A stretch of 64,000 bases of DNA from Nesterenkonia sandarakina (GCF_013410215.1 NZ_JACCFQ010000001.1:2666001-2730000); one strand, 5' to 3'. Positions 44,522 through 54,404 are shown, counted from the first letter of the stretch. Numbers and translations are program-made. The notes: a model not told the origin generated them from the letters alone.

Positions 44522-46168
44522 ATGCGCTCACCCATGCAGCGCCGTCGCTTCCTCGGCGCCCTCGGGCTGGCCGGCGCCGCCGGCGCCCTGGACTGGCCAG
44601 CCTCTGAGCCCGCCTCGGGGGCGGCTGCCCAGCTCAGCGCCACGGGACCTGCCGAGGACGAGCTCCCGGGCGGCGTCGTGCTCTCCGCCGTGTCCTCTGT
44701 GGTCTCGATGGACCCGGCACTCGCGGTGGACACCGAGACCGAGCGGGTCTGCCGACAGGTGTTCGAGACGCTGGTCGGGGTCGATCGCGAGACCGGCGCC
44801 ACCGTGCCGCTGCTGGCCACCGATTGGGAGACCAGCCGCGACGGACTGCGTTACACCTTCACCCTGCGCGAGGACGTCCTCTTCCATGACGGCAGCGCCT
44901 TGACCGCCGAGGTGGTGGTGGCGAACTTCCAGCGCTGGGGTCGCATGAACGAGATTCTGGGATCCGACGCTCCGGCCCGCACCACGCTGGCCTTCGAGTC
45001 GCTCTTCGGCGGATTCTTCGACGACCCCGACTGCCTGTTGGAATCCGCGGAAGCCCCTGACTCCACCACTGTGCGGTTGACCCTCTCGGAGCCGCTGGTC
45101 TTCCTCCCCGAGGCCCTGGCCATGCCAGCCTTCGGGATCGCCTCCGCCGAGGTGCTCTCGGAGAGCGAGCCGGATCTGCTGGCCCGAGAACCCCGCGGCA
45201 CCGGGGCGTACCGGCTGAGCAGCGTGAGGGCCGACGAGGTGGTGCTCGAGGCGTTCGAGGACTATTGGGACGGCAGACCCGCTGCTGAACGGGCAGTGGT
45301 GCGCACCCTGCCGCGTTCCTTCGACCGGCTCCGCGAGCTGCAGCGCGGAGGCATCGACGTCTATGACTACATCACCGCCGAGAATCTGCGCTCCCTGGTC
45401 CAGTCCGGACGGCTGATCCTGCAGCGCGACCCATTCTCCGTGCTCTACCTCGGGTTCAACCTGGACCACCCCGTCATGGGAGATCCCGAGGTGCGGGAGG
45501 CCGCGGCGCGCGCTGTGAACCTCACCAGCTTGGTGGAGTCCTTCTTCCTCGAAGGCAGTCGACCCGCCTACCAGTTCACCCCCGCAGCCCTGGGTGTGCA
45601 CTCGGAGCAGGCGCAGCGCTATAACTACAACGTCGAGGAGGCGCAGGAGCTGCTGACCGACGCCGGCTACGACGGCGAGCCGCTGCCCTTCTACTACCCG
45701 ATGAACGCCACGCGCAGCTACTTCCCCCGACCCGAGGCGGTGTTCGCCTCGATCGCGCGGGATCTGACGGCGGTCGGCTTCAACATCACTCCGCGCCCGG
45801 TGTCCTGGGACAACGGGTATGTCGATGCCCTGCTCGACGATGATCAGCGGGCGATGCACCTGCTGGGACGCAACGGCGGGTACCGGTCCCCGCACTCCTT
45901 CTTCGGCCCGCTGTTCTCGCATCAGACCCCTGAGTTCAACTACGACTCCCCCGAGGTGCGCGAGCTGATCCGCAGTGCGCGCAGCGAGACCGAAGAGCAG
46001 TCACGCAATGACTTATACCGGGCGATCGCCGATCTCGTCGCCGAGGATCTTCCGGCGCTTCCGCTGGTGCATCCGATCTCCGGTGTGGCGCTGGGCCGCG
46101 GCGTCGCCGATTATCCGATGTCGCCGGTGCTGCACGAGCTCTTCAAGGACATCGTTCCGGCGGAATAG
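44522..46168 (+). CDS. Orphan peptide/nickel-type ABC substrate-binding protein, Tat signal
   Basis: This 548-residue protein is a family 5 (DppA/OppA type) solute-binding protein: LPGGVVLSAVSSVVSMDPALAVD at the mature start, then VFETLVGVDRETGATVPLLA, YTFTLREDVLFHDGSALTAE, and a C-terminus with FNYDSPEVRELIRSAR. The N-terminus QRRRFLGALGLAGAAGALDW has a twin-arginine signal, unlike the lipoprotein signals of most actinobacterial members; no lipobox cysteine is present. No permease or ATPase gene lies nearby, so it either serves a transporter elsewhere or is free. The ATG has AAAGGA upstream; an in-frame ATG at 44534 is also possible. It begins 58 bases after tRNA-Leu. Confidence 0.88.
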   Translation: MRSPMQRRRFLGALGLAGAAGALDWPASEPASGAAAQLSATGPAEDELPGGVVLSAVSSVVSMDPALAVDTETERVCRQVFETLVGVDRETGATVPLLATDWETSRDGLRYTFTLREDVLFHDGSALTAEVVVANFQRWGRMNEILGSDAPARTTLAFESLFGGFFDDPDCLLESAEAPDSTTVRLTLSEPLVFLPEALAMPAFGIASAEVLSESEPDLLAREPRGTGAYRLSSVRADEVVLEAFEDYWDGRPAAERAVVRTLPRSFDRLRELQRGGIDVYDYITAENLRSLVQSGRLILQRDPFSVLYLGFNLDHPVMGDPEVREAAARAVNLTSLVESFFLEGSRPAYQFTPAALGVHSEQAQRYNYNVEEAQELLTDAGYDGEPLPFYYPMNATRSYFPRPEAVFASIARDLTAVGFNITPRPVSWDNGYVDALLDDDQRAMHLLGRNGGYRSPHSFFGPLFSHQTPEFNYDSPEVRELIRSARSETEEQSRNDLYRAIADLVAEDLPALPLVHPISGVALGRGVADYPMSPVLHELFKDIVPAE

Positions 46169-46286
46169 CCACCGCGACCGCCCGGCGGAGGATTTCCCGG
46201 GCCCGCGCGGGCGCAGGTAGAGTCGATTGACGGACAACACGTACCACCCCCGGGTCTCATCAGGGGGAACACTCAAGGAGAATTCT

Positions 46287-47798
46287 GTGGCCAAGTCATC
46301 GTCGACAAGCGCTCAGCAGTCCAGCGAAGGACAGAAGTTCGACGTCGTGCTCATCGGCGCCGGAATCATGTCCACCACGCTCGGCGCCCTGCTCAAGGAG
46401 CTGGAGCCGAACTGGTCCATCGGGCTGTTCGAGGCGCTGGACCAGGCAGGCCAGGAGTCCTCCGATCCCTGGAACAACGCCGGCACCGGCCACGCGGCGC
46501 TCTGCGAGCTCAACTACACCCCGCGCGGGGCCGACGGCAAGGTCTCCACCGCGAAGGCCCAGGGCATCAACGAGCAGTTCACCGTGTCCAAGCAGCTGTA
46601 CTCGCACTGGGTCAAGTCCGGGACGATCGGCTCGCCGCGCACCTTCATCAACGGACTGCCGCACATCAGCTTCGTCTGGGGCGATAAGAACGCGCAGTAC
46701 CTCAAGGATCGCTACGAGGCGATGAAGGCCCAGCCGCTCTTCTCTGACATCGTGCACACCGAGGATCACGCGGAGATCGCCGAATGGGCGCCGCTGCTGA
46801 TCGAGGGCCGGGATCCCGCCCAGCGGATCGCCGCCTCCAAGTTCGACACCGGCACCGACGTCGACTTCGGCTCACTGACCCGCCAGCTCGCCACCCACCT
46901 CGGCGGCAACGGTGTGGATCTGCGCTACGGACACGAGGTCCAGTCCGTCAAGCGCGGCGTGGACGGCCGCTGGGACATCAAGGTCAAGGACAAGGCCACC
47001 GGAGATCGCAGTGTGGCCAGTGCCCGCTTCGTCTTCGTCGGTGCCGGAGGCGGTGCGCTGAGCCTGCTGCAGGGTGCGGGCATCGATGAGATCAAGGGCT
47101 TCGGCGGGTTCCCGGTCTCGGGCAAGTTCCTGCGCACCACCGACCCGACGGTCGCCGAGAAGCATCACGCCAAGGTCTATGGCCTGGCATCGGTGGGCGC
47201 TCCCCCGATGTCGGTGCCGCACCTGGACACCCGTTTCGTCGAAGGTCGGCGCACGCTGATGTTCGGACCCTACGCCGGATTCTCCACGAACTTCCTCAAG
47301 AGCGGCTCCTTCATGGACCTGCCGCTCTCGGTCCGTCCGCACAACCTGAAGCCGATGCTGCAGGTGGGCAAGGACAACACCGATCTGGTGACGTACCTGG
47401 TCAAGGAGGTCACCAAATCCTCCAGCTCGAAGTTCGAAGAGCTGCACGCCTTCTTCCCCAGTGCTGGCTCGGACGCCTGGGAGATGATCACCGCCGGTCA
47501 GCGGGTGCAGGTGATGAAGAAGAACGAGAAGGGCAAGGGCGTGCTGCAGTTCGGCACCGAGCTGATCTCCGCCAAGGACGGCTCCATCGCCGGACTCCTC
47601 GGTGCCTCCCCCGGCGCTTCGACGGCGCCGTCGATCATGTTCTCGCTGCTTGAGCGCTGCTTCGGGGCGCAGATGGACCGCTGGCGCCCCAAGCTGGAAC
47701 AGATGGTGCCTTCCTTCGGACGGGCACTCAATGACAACCCGGGGCTGCTCTCCGAGGTCACCGCGGACACCGTCAAGACTCTGCAGCTGCAGCCCTGA
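46287..47798 (+). CDS. mqo: Malate:quinone oxidoreductase
   Basis: This 503-residue membrane-associated flavoenzyme oxidises malate to oxaloacetate and passes electrons to quinone. It has the FAD loop DVVLIGAGIMSTTLGALLKEL near residue 19, NNAGTGHAALCELNYTP near 72, and LLGASPGASTAPSIM near the C-terminus, all typical of Mqo. The frame is open from 46227 with a TTG, but AAGGAG six bases before the GTG at 46287 fixes the start there. The alpha/beta hydrolase gene begins three bases after its stop. Confidence 0.95.
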   Translation: MAKSSSTSAQQSSEGQKFDVVLIGAGIMSTTLGALLKELEPNWSIGLFEALDQAGQESSDPWNNAGTGHAALCELNYTPRGADGKVSTAKAQGINEQFTVSKQLYSHWVKSGTIGSPRTFINGLPHISFVWGDKNAQYLKDRYEAMKAQPLFSDIVHTEDHAEIAEWAPLLIEGRDPAQRIAASKFDTGTDVDFGSLTRQLATHLGGNGVDLRYGHEVQSVKRGVDGRWDIKVKDKATGDRSVASARFVFVGAGGGALSLLQGAGIDEIKGFGGFPVSGKFLRTTDPTVAEKHHAKVYGLASVGAPPMSVPHLDTRFVEGRRTLMFGPYAGFSTNFLKSGSFMDLPLSVRPHNLKPMLQVGKDNTDLVTYLVKEVTKSSSSKFEELHAFFPSAGSDAWEMITAGQRVQVMKKNEKGKGVLQFGTELISAKDGSIAGLLGASPGASTAPSIMFSLLERCFGAQMDRWRPKLEQMVPSFGRALNDNPGLLSEVTADTVKTLQLQP

Positions 47799-47801
47799 TC
47801 C

Positions 47802-48590
47802 ATGCCCCGCCTGGAGTTCCCCGCCCCTGAATCTGTCCGCACCCCGTCCGGACTGACGCTGCACACCTGGACCCACTCCGAGCCCACCGGGGCGCCGGTG
47901 CTGCTCATCCACGGCTTCGCCAGCAGCACGCTCTACAACTGGGTGAAGACCGGATGGCTGGATCCGCTGGCGCGCACCGGACGCAGCATCATCGCCGTGG
48001 ACCTTCCCGGTCATGGGGAGTCCCAGGACATCAATCCCGTCGATGTCCGGGTCGCAGACATCCTCGCGGATCTGGGCACCCACCTTCGGGAGCAGGGGCA
48101 CCACCAGGTCGCGGTGCACGGATACTCCCTGGGGTCCCGCCTGGCCTGGGAGTTCAGTGCGGCCCATCCCGAGATGGTCACGCATCTGATCATGGGAGGA
48201 TCCCCTACCGATGATCGTCTGGGCGCACTGAAGGCGAAGCAGGCTCGGCTCTGGGTGCAGGAGGGCGTGCGCCCGGTCGACGATCTGACCCGGAACCTGG
48301 TGACCCTGGCCGGCGCGCTGCCCGGCGCGAATGTGCCCCATACCGTGGAGCTGCTGCTGAGCCTCTCGGTGGACTCCTATGACCCCGCCGCGACCGTGCC
48401 GCCGGTGCCCACGCTGGTGGTGGCCGGATCGCAGGATGAGATCGCCGCTGAGGCGGCCTCCCTGGTGCCGCTGGTCACCGCCCAGGGCGCCGTCGCCGCG
48501 TTCGTGCAGATTCCCGAGCGCGATCACATCAACGCGGTGACCTCGAGGGACTATAAGAAGGCAGTAGTCAGCTTCCTGCAGAACGCCTGA
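47802..48590 (+). CDS. Alpha/beta hydrolase
   Basis: This 262-residue hydrolase has the oxyanion motif LLIHGFASSTLYNW near residue 30, the nucleophile Ser in VHGYSLGSRLAWE near 108 (G-x-S-x-G), and the catalytic His in ERDHINAVTS near 246; the acid is probably the Asp in VAGSQDEIAAEA. No signal peptide is visible. The substrate is unknown. It follows mqo by three bases and is probably cotranscribed, without any obvious metabolic link. It converges with the permease gene seven bases away. Confidence 0.88.
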   Translation: MPRLEFPAPESVRTPSGLTLHTWTHSEPTGAPVLLIHGFASSTLYNWVKTGWLDPLARTGRSIIAVDLPGHGESQDINPVDVRVADILADLGTHLREQGHHQVAVHGYSLGSRLAWEFSAAHPEMVTHLIMGGSPTDDRLGALKAKQARLWVQEGVRPVDDLTRNLVTLAGALPGANVPHTVELLLSLSVDSYDPAATVPPVPTLVVAGSQDEIAAEAASLVPLVTAQGAVAAFVQIPERDHINAVTSRDYKKAVVSFLQNA

Positions 48591-48597
48591 ACCGGGG

Positions 48598-49980
48598 TCA
48601 TTCACCGCGCGGAAGGACAGCGGCTGTATCCCTGCGGGACTCCGGGCTGCCCCAGAGCTGACCCGAGAACACCACGACGGCGGCCAACAGGCTGCCCGCG
48701 GTGACCACTGCGGCCGCGGCGCCGAGGCCGATCTCGTCGGCGGCGATCCCGGCGAGCGTGAGCCCCAGGGCGATCCCCAGCAACACTCCCCCGGCAACCG
48801 CCGGGGTCGCGACGGCGAGCCGACCGGTGGGCACAGAGATCGCCAGCCCGGCGTAGAGTCCCCGGATGAGCCGTCCCAGAGCGGCCGATTGCAGCACCGC
48901 GAGACCGCTGAGCGTCACCAGTGTCCACGTCCCAGGCGGCAACAGCGTCGCCAGCACCACCATCAGCAGACTGAGCACCACCAGCAAGAGGACATGCAGC
49001 CGCCGTCGACGCAGGGTCAACGGGTCGGTGAATCCCGCTGGTCTCCAGCGGGCACAGAGCACCCCTGCAGCCGCCATCAGTCCGATGGCCAGGGCGAACA
49101 CGCTGGGTCGGCTCAGGGGCTGCGCCGCATCCAGCACCGAGATCCAGAGACCTCCCAGGACAAGTCCCAGTGCGGCGGCCAGGGTGATCCCCGTGCTGAG
49201 GCCTCGCGCCCAGCCGGGATCGGATTCCGCTGCCGGAACGCCCGCTCCCGGCGTCGGTGCAGCTGACTCGGGTCTACGTGCCGCTGACCCGGATGTCTGC
49301 GCTGCGGACGCAAGTCCATGGTGTTCCAGAAGAAGCTGCTGGGCGGACTCGGCTCCCGCCAGGGGCAGCCGCGCGGATTCCACGGGAGCCTCGGTGAGGT
49401 GTGCACGCTCCACCGCGTACAGCGGCACCGCCACCGCTGTGAGCACCGCGGAGCTGAGCAGTCCGACGGTGGGCCCCACGCTGAAGCTCAGCACGGTGAG
49501 CAGAATCGGCGCTGCCACGAGGGCGGCGTCGTCGAGCCGACCCTGGACACGCAGCCCGTGCCGCACCGAGATGCCTGCTTCCCCGGCCCAACTCCCGGCA
49601 CGGCTGAAGGTGGCCACCGCGGGGGTGCTCAGGCCCGCGATCAGGGTGAAGATCAGCAGCAGCGTGTAGATGGTGGCGTTGGAGGCGAGCGTGTCACCTC
49701 GGGTGAGCCGATCGACGCTGCTCACCATCAGCACCAGCATCAGCACATGCACGATGGCGCTGACCAGCAGCACGTTGCGCGTGCCGAAGCGCTCCGCGCC
49801 TGCGCTGGCGGCCGGGGCGGAGATCGAGAGGCCGATCAGCCCGGCGGCGGTGAGCGTGGCGGTGGTGAACATCGAACCGGTGCTGGCCGCGGCGGCGGCC
49901 ATGACCCCCACCGGCAGCATGGGCCCCGGCATCCGCGCGGCGAGAGAGACGGCCGCGGCCCAGGGAGGCGGGCCGCTCAC
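48598..49980 (-). CDS. MFS-like membrane permease coupled to sbcC
   Basis: This 460-residue membrane protein has about 11-12 hydrophobic helices, an Ala/Ser/Pro-rich central loop (about residues 205-255) and the general look of a drug- or metabolite-type MFS transporter; SAPAASAGAERFGTRNVLLV near residue 55 is the equivalent of the MFS motif A loop. No specific subfamily was recognised. Its GTG start overlaps the sbcC stop by four bases (GTGA), placing it at the end of the sbcD-sbcC operon, although a functional link to DNA repair is not apparent. Confidence 0.75.
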   Translation of the reverse strand: MSGPPPWAAAVSLAARMPGPMLPVGVMAAAAASTGSMFTTATLTAAGLIGLSISAPAASAGAERFGTRNVLLVSAIVHVLMLVLMVSSVDRLTRGDTLASNATIYTLLLIFTLIAGLSTPAVATFSRAGSWAGEAGISVRHGLRVQGRLDDAALVAAPILLTVLSFSVGPTVGLLSSAVLTAVAVPLYAVERAHLTEAPVESARLPLAGAESAQQLLLEHHGLASAAQTSGSAARRPESAAPTPGAGVPAAESDPGWARGLSTGITLAAALGLVLGGLWISVLDAAQPLSRPSVFALAIGLMAAAGVLCARWRPAGFTDPLTLRRRRLHVLLLVVLSLLMVVLATLLPPGTWTLVTLSGLAVLQSAALGRLIRGLYAGLAISVPTGRLAVATPAVAGGVLLGIALGLTLAGIAADEIGLGAAAAVVTAGSLLAAVVVFSGQLWGSPESRRDTAAVLPRGE

Positions 49981-52900
49981 GGGATGACCATCTCGGTGGT
50001 CGATCCGGCGCGATGCCGGTGGATGCGCAGCTGGGTCGGGATCGCGCGGTGCATCTCGGTGACATGGCTGACCAGCCCCACCCGGCGACCCTCCCCCTGG
50101 AGTCGGTACAGCGCGCTCATGACGTGTTCCAAGGTGTCTTCATCCAGTGAGCCGAACCCCTCATCGATGAACAGGGACTCCATGCCGATGCCACCGGACT
50201 CTGATTGGACCACCTCGGCCAGGCCCAGCGCCATCGCGAGCGAAGCCATGAAGGTCTCCCCGCCGGAGAGCGAGGAGGTGGGCCGCTCCACGTCGCTGTG
50301 GTCATCGTGGACCTTCAGCTCCAGTCCGCGCAGCCCGCGTCCGCCTGCCTCATCGCTGTGGTGAAGCCGGTACCTGCCCTCTGACATGGTGGCCAGGTGC
50401 CGCGTGGCTGCTTCTGCCACACGTTCCAGGCGCGCGGCCAGCACGAAGGTGGTCAGCGTCATCCGCAGCGTGTTCTCCGGGCCTGCCCCGTTGATGGTGG
50501 CCGCCAGCTCGCTTCTCCTGCGCTGCTCGCCCAGGGCGGAGTCGCGGTGGCGCAGAGCCGACTCGAGTTTGCCGATGTGGTCCTCGACGGTCTCGCACTG
50601 GGCCTGGAAGCGCAGCTGAGCGGCTCCCGCATCATGTAGGGCCCGCGCCGCGGCGGCACTGAGCTCCCCCGCGCGGTGCAGCTCCTCGGCGTCGGGACGG
50701 GTCTGCCCCTCCAGCTGACGACGCCGGCCGGCCTGGACCGACTCCTGCTCAGATTCGTAGTCGAGCTGGTGCTTCAGCTCGTCCCAGGCCGTGACCGTGT
50801 CTTGATCGCGGTGCAGCGTCGCCTGGTCCAAGAGCGCGGCCCCCAGCTGGGCCTGCTCGGTGAACTCCGAGCTCTCGAGCTGGGCGGAGGCGCTGGCCTG
50901 CGCGCGGTCCCGGTGGGACCGCTGGAGGGTTGCGGCCTCGAGCCGTGTCAGGGCGAATCGCAGCTCGCCGAGCACCTGCTCAAGGGACTCGCGGCGCAGG
51001 GCCAGGGAGTCGTAGTCTCCGCGCAGCCCCGTCAGCGCCGCTTCCAGCTCGCTGACCTGCGCGCGCTGTTGGACGAGCGCGGCCTTGGCCTGCTGGGCAC
51101 CGTGCCGGGCCTCGAGCAGGCGGGTCTGCACGCGCTGCCGCTGCGCGGCGTTGGCGTCGAGCTGGCTGCGCAGCTCGCGCTGGTCGGACCTGCGCCGCTC
51201 GGCGGCCTCCAGCGCCTCCTGCGCCCGAGCCAGCTCGGCCTCGGTGTCGGTGACGCTGAGCTGCGCGTGCTCGGCAAGCTCGGAGTGCACCGCCTCAAGC
51301 TGTTCGCTGAGGCTGCGCAGTTCGATCTGGGCCTCGCTGAGCTCGTCTCGTGCTGTCTGGAGCTCCAGCTGAGTCTGTTCCACCTCTGCCTGGGTGATGG
51401 AGGAGTCTTCGTCCACGGCTGGATGCGGGTGCTCGGTGGACCCGCAGACCAGGCACGGCTCTCCAGCTTCGAGCTCTCCGGCCAGCTGCAGGGCGAGGTT
51501 GCGCAGGTAGCTCGCCAGGCGCTGCTGGTGCCGAGCCTTCGCCTGACTGTGGGCCTGCTCGCGCTCGTCCTGGCGTGCCCGCCACAGCTCGCAGCGAGCT
51601 GAGATCTGGTCTCTGGTGCGCTGGGTCTGCAGCCGTTGGGTCAGCGAGCCGGTGGCCGCGCGCGCCAGATCCCGCGTACTTTCGAGCTCTTCGAGGTCCT
51701 CCAGCTGTGCCTGCAGATCCTGATGCGTGGCGTCCAGCGCCTGTTGCTGCCCGGTCAGCTGCGCGGCCTCGGCCTCTGTCTGCTCCTGCTGCTGCTCGGA
51801 GCCGGAGATCTGCGCGGAGACTTCGGTGAGCCGAGCCTCGAACTGACCGGCGTCTTCATCGGAGAGCCGGGCGCGCAGTGCGATCAGCTCCTCCACCGCA
51901 GCGGTGAGCTCCGCAGATTCCGGCTGGGCACGGTGCTGCGCATCGTGTTCTCCGGCGAGGAGCCTGCGGGCGGAGATCTCTGCCGGCTGCCGCGCCGCGA
52001 AGACGCCCAGGGCGGACTCGGCCGACTCGGTGGCGGTGACGGCGGCGTCGACGGCGCGTCGGTGGTCCTGCACCGCCTCGGCGGCGGCCGTGAACCAGCT
52101 CTGGATGAGCTGCGCGGATTCATGCCGTCGCAGCGCATCCCGCAGCGCTGCCACCCGTGGCGCCTGTTCCCGATGCGCCGCCAGCCGTGCCTCATGCTCG
52201 GCGAACCGGCGCAGCTCCTCCTCCTGGACTCGCAGCTCCGCGTCCGCGGCAGCCGCGGCCTGCGCGGCAGAGTCGGCCTGCGCGGAGTCCTGGTGCAGCT
52301 GGGCGCGTCGAGCCTCGATGGCTTGGGTGACGCGTTCGGTCAGCTCTGATTCGGGCAGCTCCGTCAGCTCCGTCTCGGTCAGCTCGGTCAACTGCGTCTC
52401 GGGCAGCTCGTTCAGCTCAGCCTCGGGCAGCCCGGGAAGCTGCTGCTGCCCGGCAGAGTCGTCCGCGGCTTCGGCCCGCTCAGTGCCGGGGAACATCGCC
52501 AGCGCCGCCTGGCTGAGGTTCTCGCGGTGGGTCTGGATCCGGGTGTCGCTGTCCTTGAGCTGCTGCTCGGCCTCCCGGGCGAGTTCGCGCAGGTGCTTCT
52601 CCAACAGGGTGAACCGATCGGTGTCGAAAAGTCGCTCCAGAAGCTCCTGCTTGTCCTTGCTGCTGGCATGCAGGAAGTGCGCGAAGGCGCCCTGCGGAAG
52701 CAGGATGACCTTGGTGAACTGGTGCAGGTCCAGGCCGAGCAGACGCTGCATCTCATCGTTGGCCGCCTGAATCCCGGAGGTGTAGGGCTGCCAGCTGCCG
52801 TCCTGGAAGAATTCCACGACGATGCGCTGCCCCACCTCCCGCTGCCGGCTGGCGTCTCGCTTCTGCGGACGTCCGTGCTGCGGGGAGCGCCGGACCCGGC

Positions 52901-53165
52901 AGCGACGCCCGCCCTGGGTGAACTCCAGCTGCACGTAGGGCTCGCTGTCTGCGGGCGCGTGGGTGCTCTTGAGCTGGGTCTTGTCCCGCTGCCCGGGCAC
53001 GTCGCCGTAGAGCGCGAAGGTGATGGCGTCCAGGATCGAGGTCTTGCCCGCTCCGGTGCGCCCGCGCAGCAGAAACACCCCATCGGCGCCGAGCCGGTCG
53101 AAGTCGACGACTTCGGTCCCGGCGAAGGGGCCGAAGGCGTGCAGGGTGAGCTGGTGGAGCTTCAT
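49977..53165 (-). CDS. sbcC: Nuclease SbcCD ATPase subunit SbcC
   Basis: This 1062-residue SMC-like ATPase works with SbcD to cut DNA hairpins and blocked ends. Walker A is GRTGAGKTSILDA near residue 35. The zinc hook is EPCLVCGSTEHPHPA near 565, with two long coiled coils on either side. The C-terminal half has the ABC signature SLSGGETFMASLAMALGLAE near 965 and Walker B SLFIDEGFGSLDEDTL near 1000. Residues 243-275 carry an eight-residue repeat of the ELTELPET type in the first coiled coil. Its ATG overlaps the sbcD stop by four bases. Confidence 0.96.
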   Translation of the reverse strand: MKLHQLTLHAFGPFAGTEVVDFDRLGADGVFLLRGRTGAGKTSILDAITFALYGDVPGQRDKTQLKSTHAPADSEPYVQLEFTQGGRRCRVRRSPQHGRPQKRDASRQREVGQRIVVEFFQDGSWQPYTSGIQAANDEMQRLLGLDLHQFTKVILLPQGAFAHFLHASSKDKQELLERLFDTDRFTLLEKHLRELAREAEQQLKDSDTRIQTHRENLSQAALAMFPGTERAEAADDSAGQQQLPGLPEAELNELPETQLTELTETELTELPESELTERVTQAIEARRAQLHQDSAQADSAAQAAAAADAELRVQEEELRRFAEHEARLAAHREQAPRVAALRDALRRHESAQLIQSWFTAAAEAVQDHRRAVDAAVTATESAESALGVFAARQPAEISARRLLAGEHDAQHRAQPESAELTAAVEELIALRARLSDEDAGQFEARLTEVSAQISGSEQQQEQTEAEAAQLTGQQQALDATHQDLQAQLEDLEELESTRDLARAATGSLTQRLQTQRTRDQISARCELWRARQDEREQAHSQAKARHQQRLASYLRNLALQLAGELEAGEPCLVCGSTEHPHPAVDEDSSITQAEVEQTQLELQTARDELSEAQIELRSLSEQLEAVHSELAEHAQLSVTDTEAELARAQEALEAAERRRSDQRELRSQLDANAAQRQRVQTRLLEARHGAQQAKAALVQQRAQVSELEAALTGLRGDYDSLALRRESLEQVLGELRFALTRLEAATLQRSHRDRAQASASAQLESSEFTEQAQLGAALLDQATLHRDQDTVTAWDELKHQLDYESEQESVQAGRRRQLEGQTRPDAEELHRAGELSAAAARALHDAGAAQLRFQAQCETVEDHIGKLESALRHRDSALGEQRRRSELAATINGAGPENTLRMTLTTFVLAARLERVAEAATRHLATMSEGRYRLHHSDEAGGRGLRGLELKVHDDHSDVERPTSSLSGGETFMASLAMALGLAEVVQSESGGIGMESLFIDEGFGSLDEDTLEHVMSALYRLQGEGRRVGLVSHVTEMHRAIPTQLRIHRHRAGSTTEMVIP
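52331..52435 (-). repeat. 24-bp repeat array inside sbcC encoding ELTELPET-like units
   Basis: About four copies of a 24-base unit (pattern CTCGGGCAGCTCGGTCAG on the plus strand) encode the successive octets ELNELPET, QLTELTET, ELTELPES and ELTERVTQ. The copies differ by several bases. The unit keeps the reading frame, so copy number could vary without disrupting SbcC. Confidence 0.7.
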
Positions 53166-54349
53166 GGCCGCACCGCCTGGAGGCCCTCAGCGATCAGCTG
53201 GGCTTCTTCGGCGCTGGCTCCGCGTCCGCCTCGGACGTGCTCCAGGAAGCCTTCGACGACCTCGGTGTCGGTGCGGGCGCGCTCCACCTTCGCCGAATAC
53301 GTCCTGTGCGGGGCGTCGTGGCGGCCGGTGTGCGAGAACGAGGCCATATAGGGGTAGACCTCCTGCAGGCGTTGGAAGGCGCGCGCCGGCCGGATCGGAT
53401 CGGTGAGCTTGATCTGGAGATAGGACTCCCGGTGCAGCTCCACGGTCTCCGGGGCGAGCAGCTCCTCCAGGGGCAGTTCCAGCTGAGCCAGAGGTCGACC
53501 GATGCTCCAGTCCAGAGGCTGGGCCGGCTCCACCGAGCCGGAGTCCCAGAGCCAGGCTCCCTTGGCCTGCCTGGTCTCGGAGAAGGAGAGCCGCAGTGGA
53601 GAGCCGCTGTAGCGCACGGTCTCGGACAGCCGCTGGCGCCCATGCAGATGGCCCAGCGCCACGTAGTCGAAACCCTCGAAGAGCTCCAGAGGCACCACGG
53701 CGAGACCCCCGATGCTCTCCTCGTGATGCTCCGGCCGGTCCCCGGCGGCCGCGTCGACGCCGATGTTGCGCTCCGAGTCCGAGGCCGCGCCAGCCGCCGC
53801 GAAGAGATGGGCCATCAGGACAACTGTGGGCTCCGAGCCGCCGACTCGACGTCGTTCCACGTCTTCCCAGATCCGGCGGATCACCTCGGCGGTGACGCCG
53901 GTGTGGTGGCCCCCGTCCAGCCCCAGACTGGGCGCGAAGAGCTGAGGCTCCAGATAAGGGATGCCGTAGACCAGGGTCTGCCCGCCATCGGACTCGGTGA
54001 CCTCCACCGGGGTCCACGCCTCACTCAGCGCGCTGCGGATGTGCACCCCGGAGCCGCGCATCAGACCGCGCCCGAAGCCCAGACGCGCGGCGGAGTCGTG
54101 ATTCCCAGGGGTGATGATCACCTGGGTACCGCCCTCGGTGATGCGCTGCAGCGCCTCCTCCAGCGCCGCCACGGCCCATTCCGGCGGCAGTGCGCGGTCA
54201 TAGATGTCTCCGGCGATCAGCAGCACGTCCACCTGGTGCTCGGTCACCGCGGCGCAGACCGTCTCCAGCATCTGCTCCTGCTCGGAGCGCAGAGAATGAC
54301 CATGGAAGCCGCGACCGAGGTGCCAGTCCGAGGTGTGTAGCCAGCGCAT
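53162..54349 (-). CDS. sbcD: Nuclease SbcCD subunit SbcD
   Basis: This 395-residue metallophosphoesterase is the nuclease partner of SbcC. The metal-binding motifs appear in order: TSDWHLGRGFHG at residue 6, AGDIYDRALPP near 47, TPGNHDSAARLG near 81, and ALGHLHGRQRL near 235. A C-terminal helical and beta segment (FQRLQEVYPYMASFSH) caps the protein. Length is normal. It is divergent from the ADP-ribosylglycohydrolase-like gene. Confidence 0.96.
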   Translation of the reverse strand: MRWLHTSDWHLGRGFHGHSLRSEQEQMLETVCAAVTEHQVDVLLIAGDIYDRALPPEWAVAALEEALQRITEGGTQVIITPGNHDSAARLGFGRGLMRGSGVHIRSALSEAWTPVEVTESDGGQTLVYGIPYLEPQLFAPSLGLDGGHHTGVTAEVIRRIWEDVERRRVGGSEPTVVLMAHLFAAAGAASDSERNIGVDAAAGDRPEHHEESIGGLAVVPLELFEGFDYVALGHLHGRQRLSETVRYSGSPLRLSFSETRQAKGAWLWDSGSVEPAQPLDWSIGRPLAQLELPLEELLAPETVELHRESYLQIKLTDPIRPARAFQRLQEVYPYMASFSHTGRHDAPHRTYSAKVERARTDTEVVEGFLEHVRGGRGASAEEAQLIAEGLQAVRP

Positions 54350-54404
54350 GCCCCCACGCTATCGGCTGGCACGGACATGGCCGGAGCACCACCCCGCAGG
54401 AGAC

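Noticed and set aside
46872-48797. 641-codon minus-strand frame opposite mqo and the hydrolase
   Set aside because: It lies antisense to two well-recognised genes, and its composition is that of a reverse-frame artefact.
52331-52435. CRISPR-like array
   Set aside because: The repeats are contiguous, imperfect and in frame inside sbcC, with no unique spacers and no cas genes.
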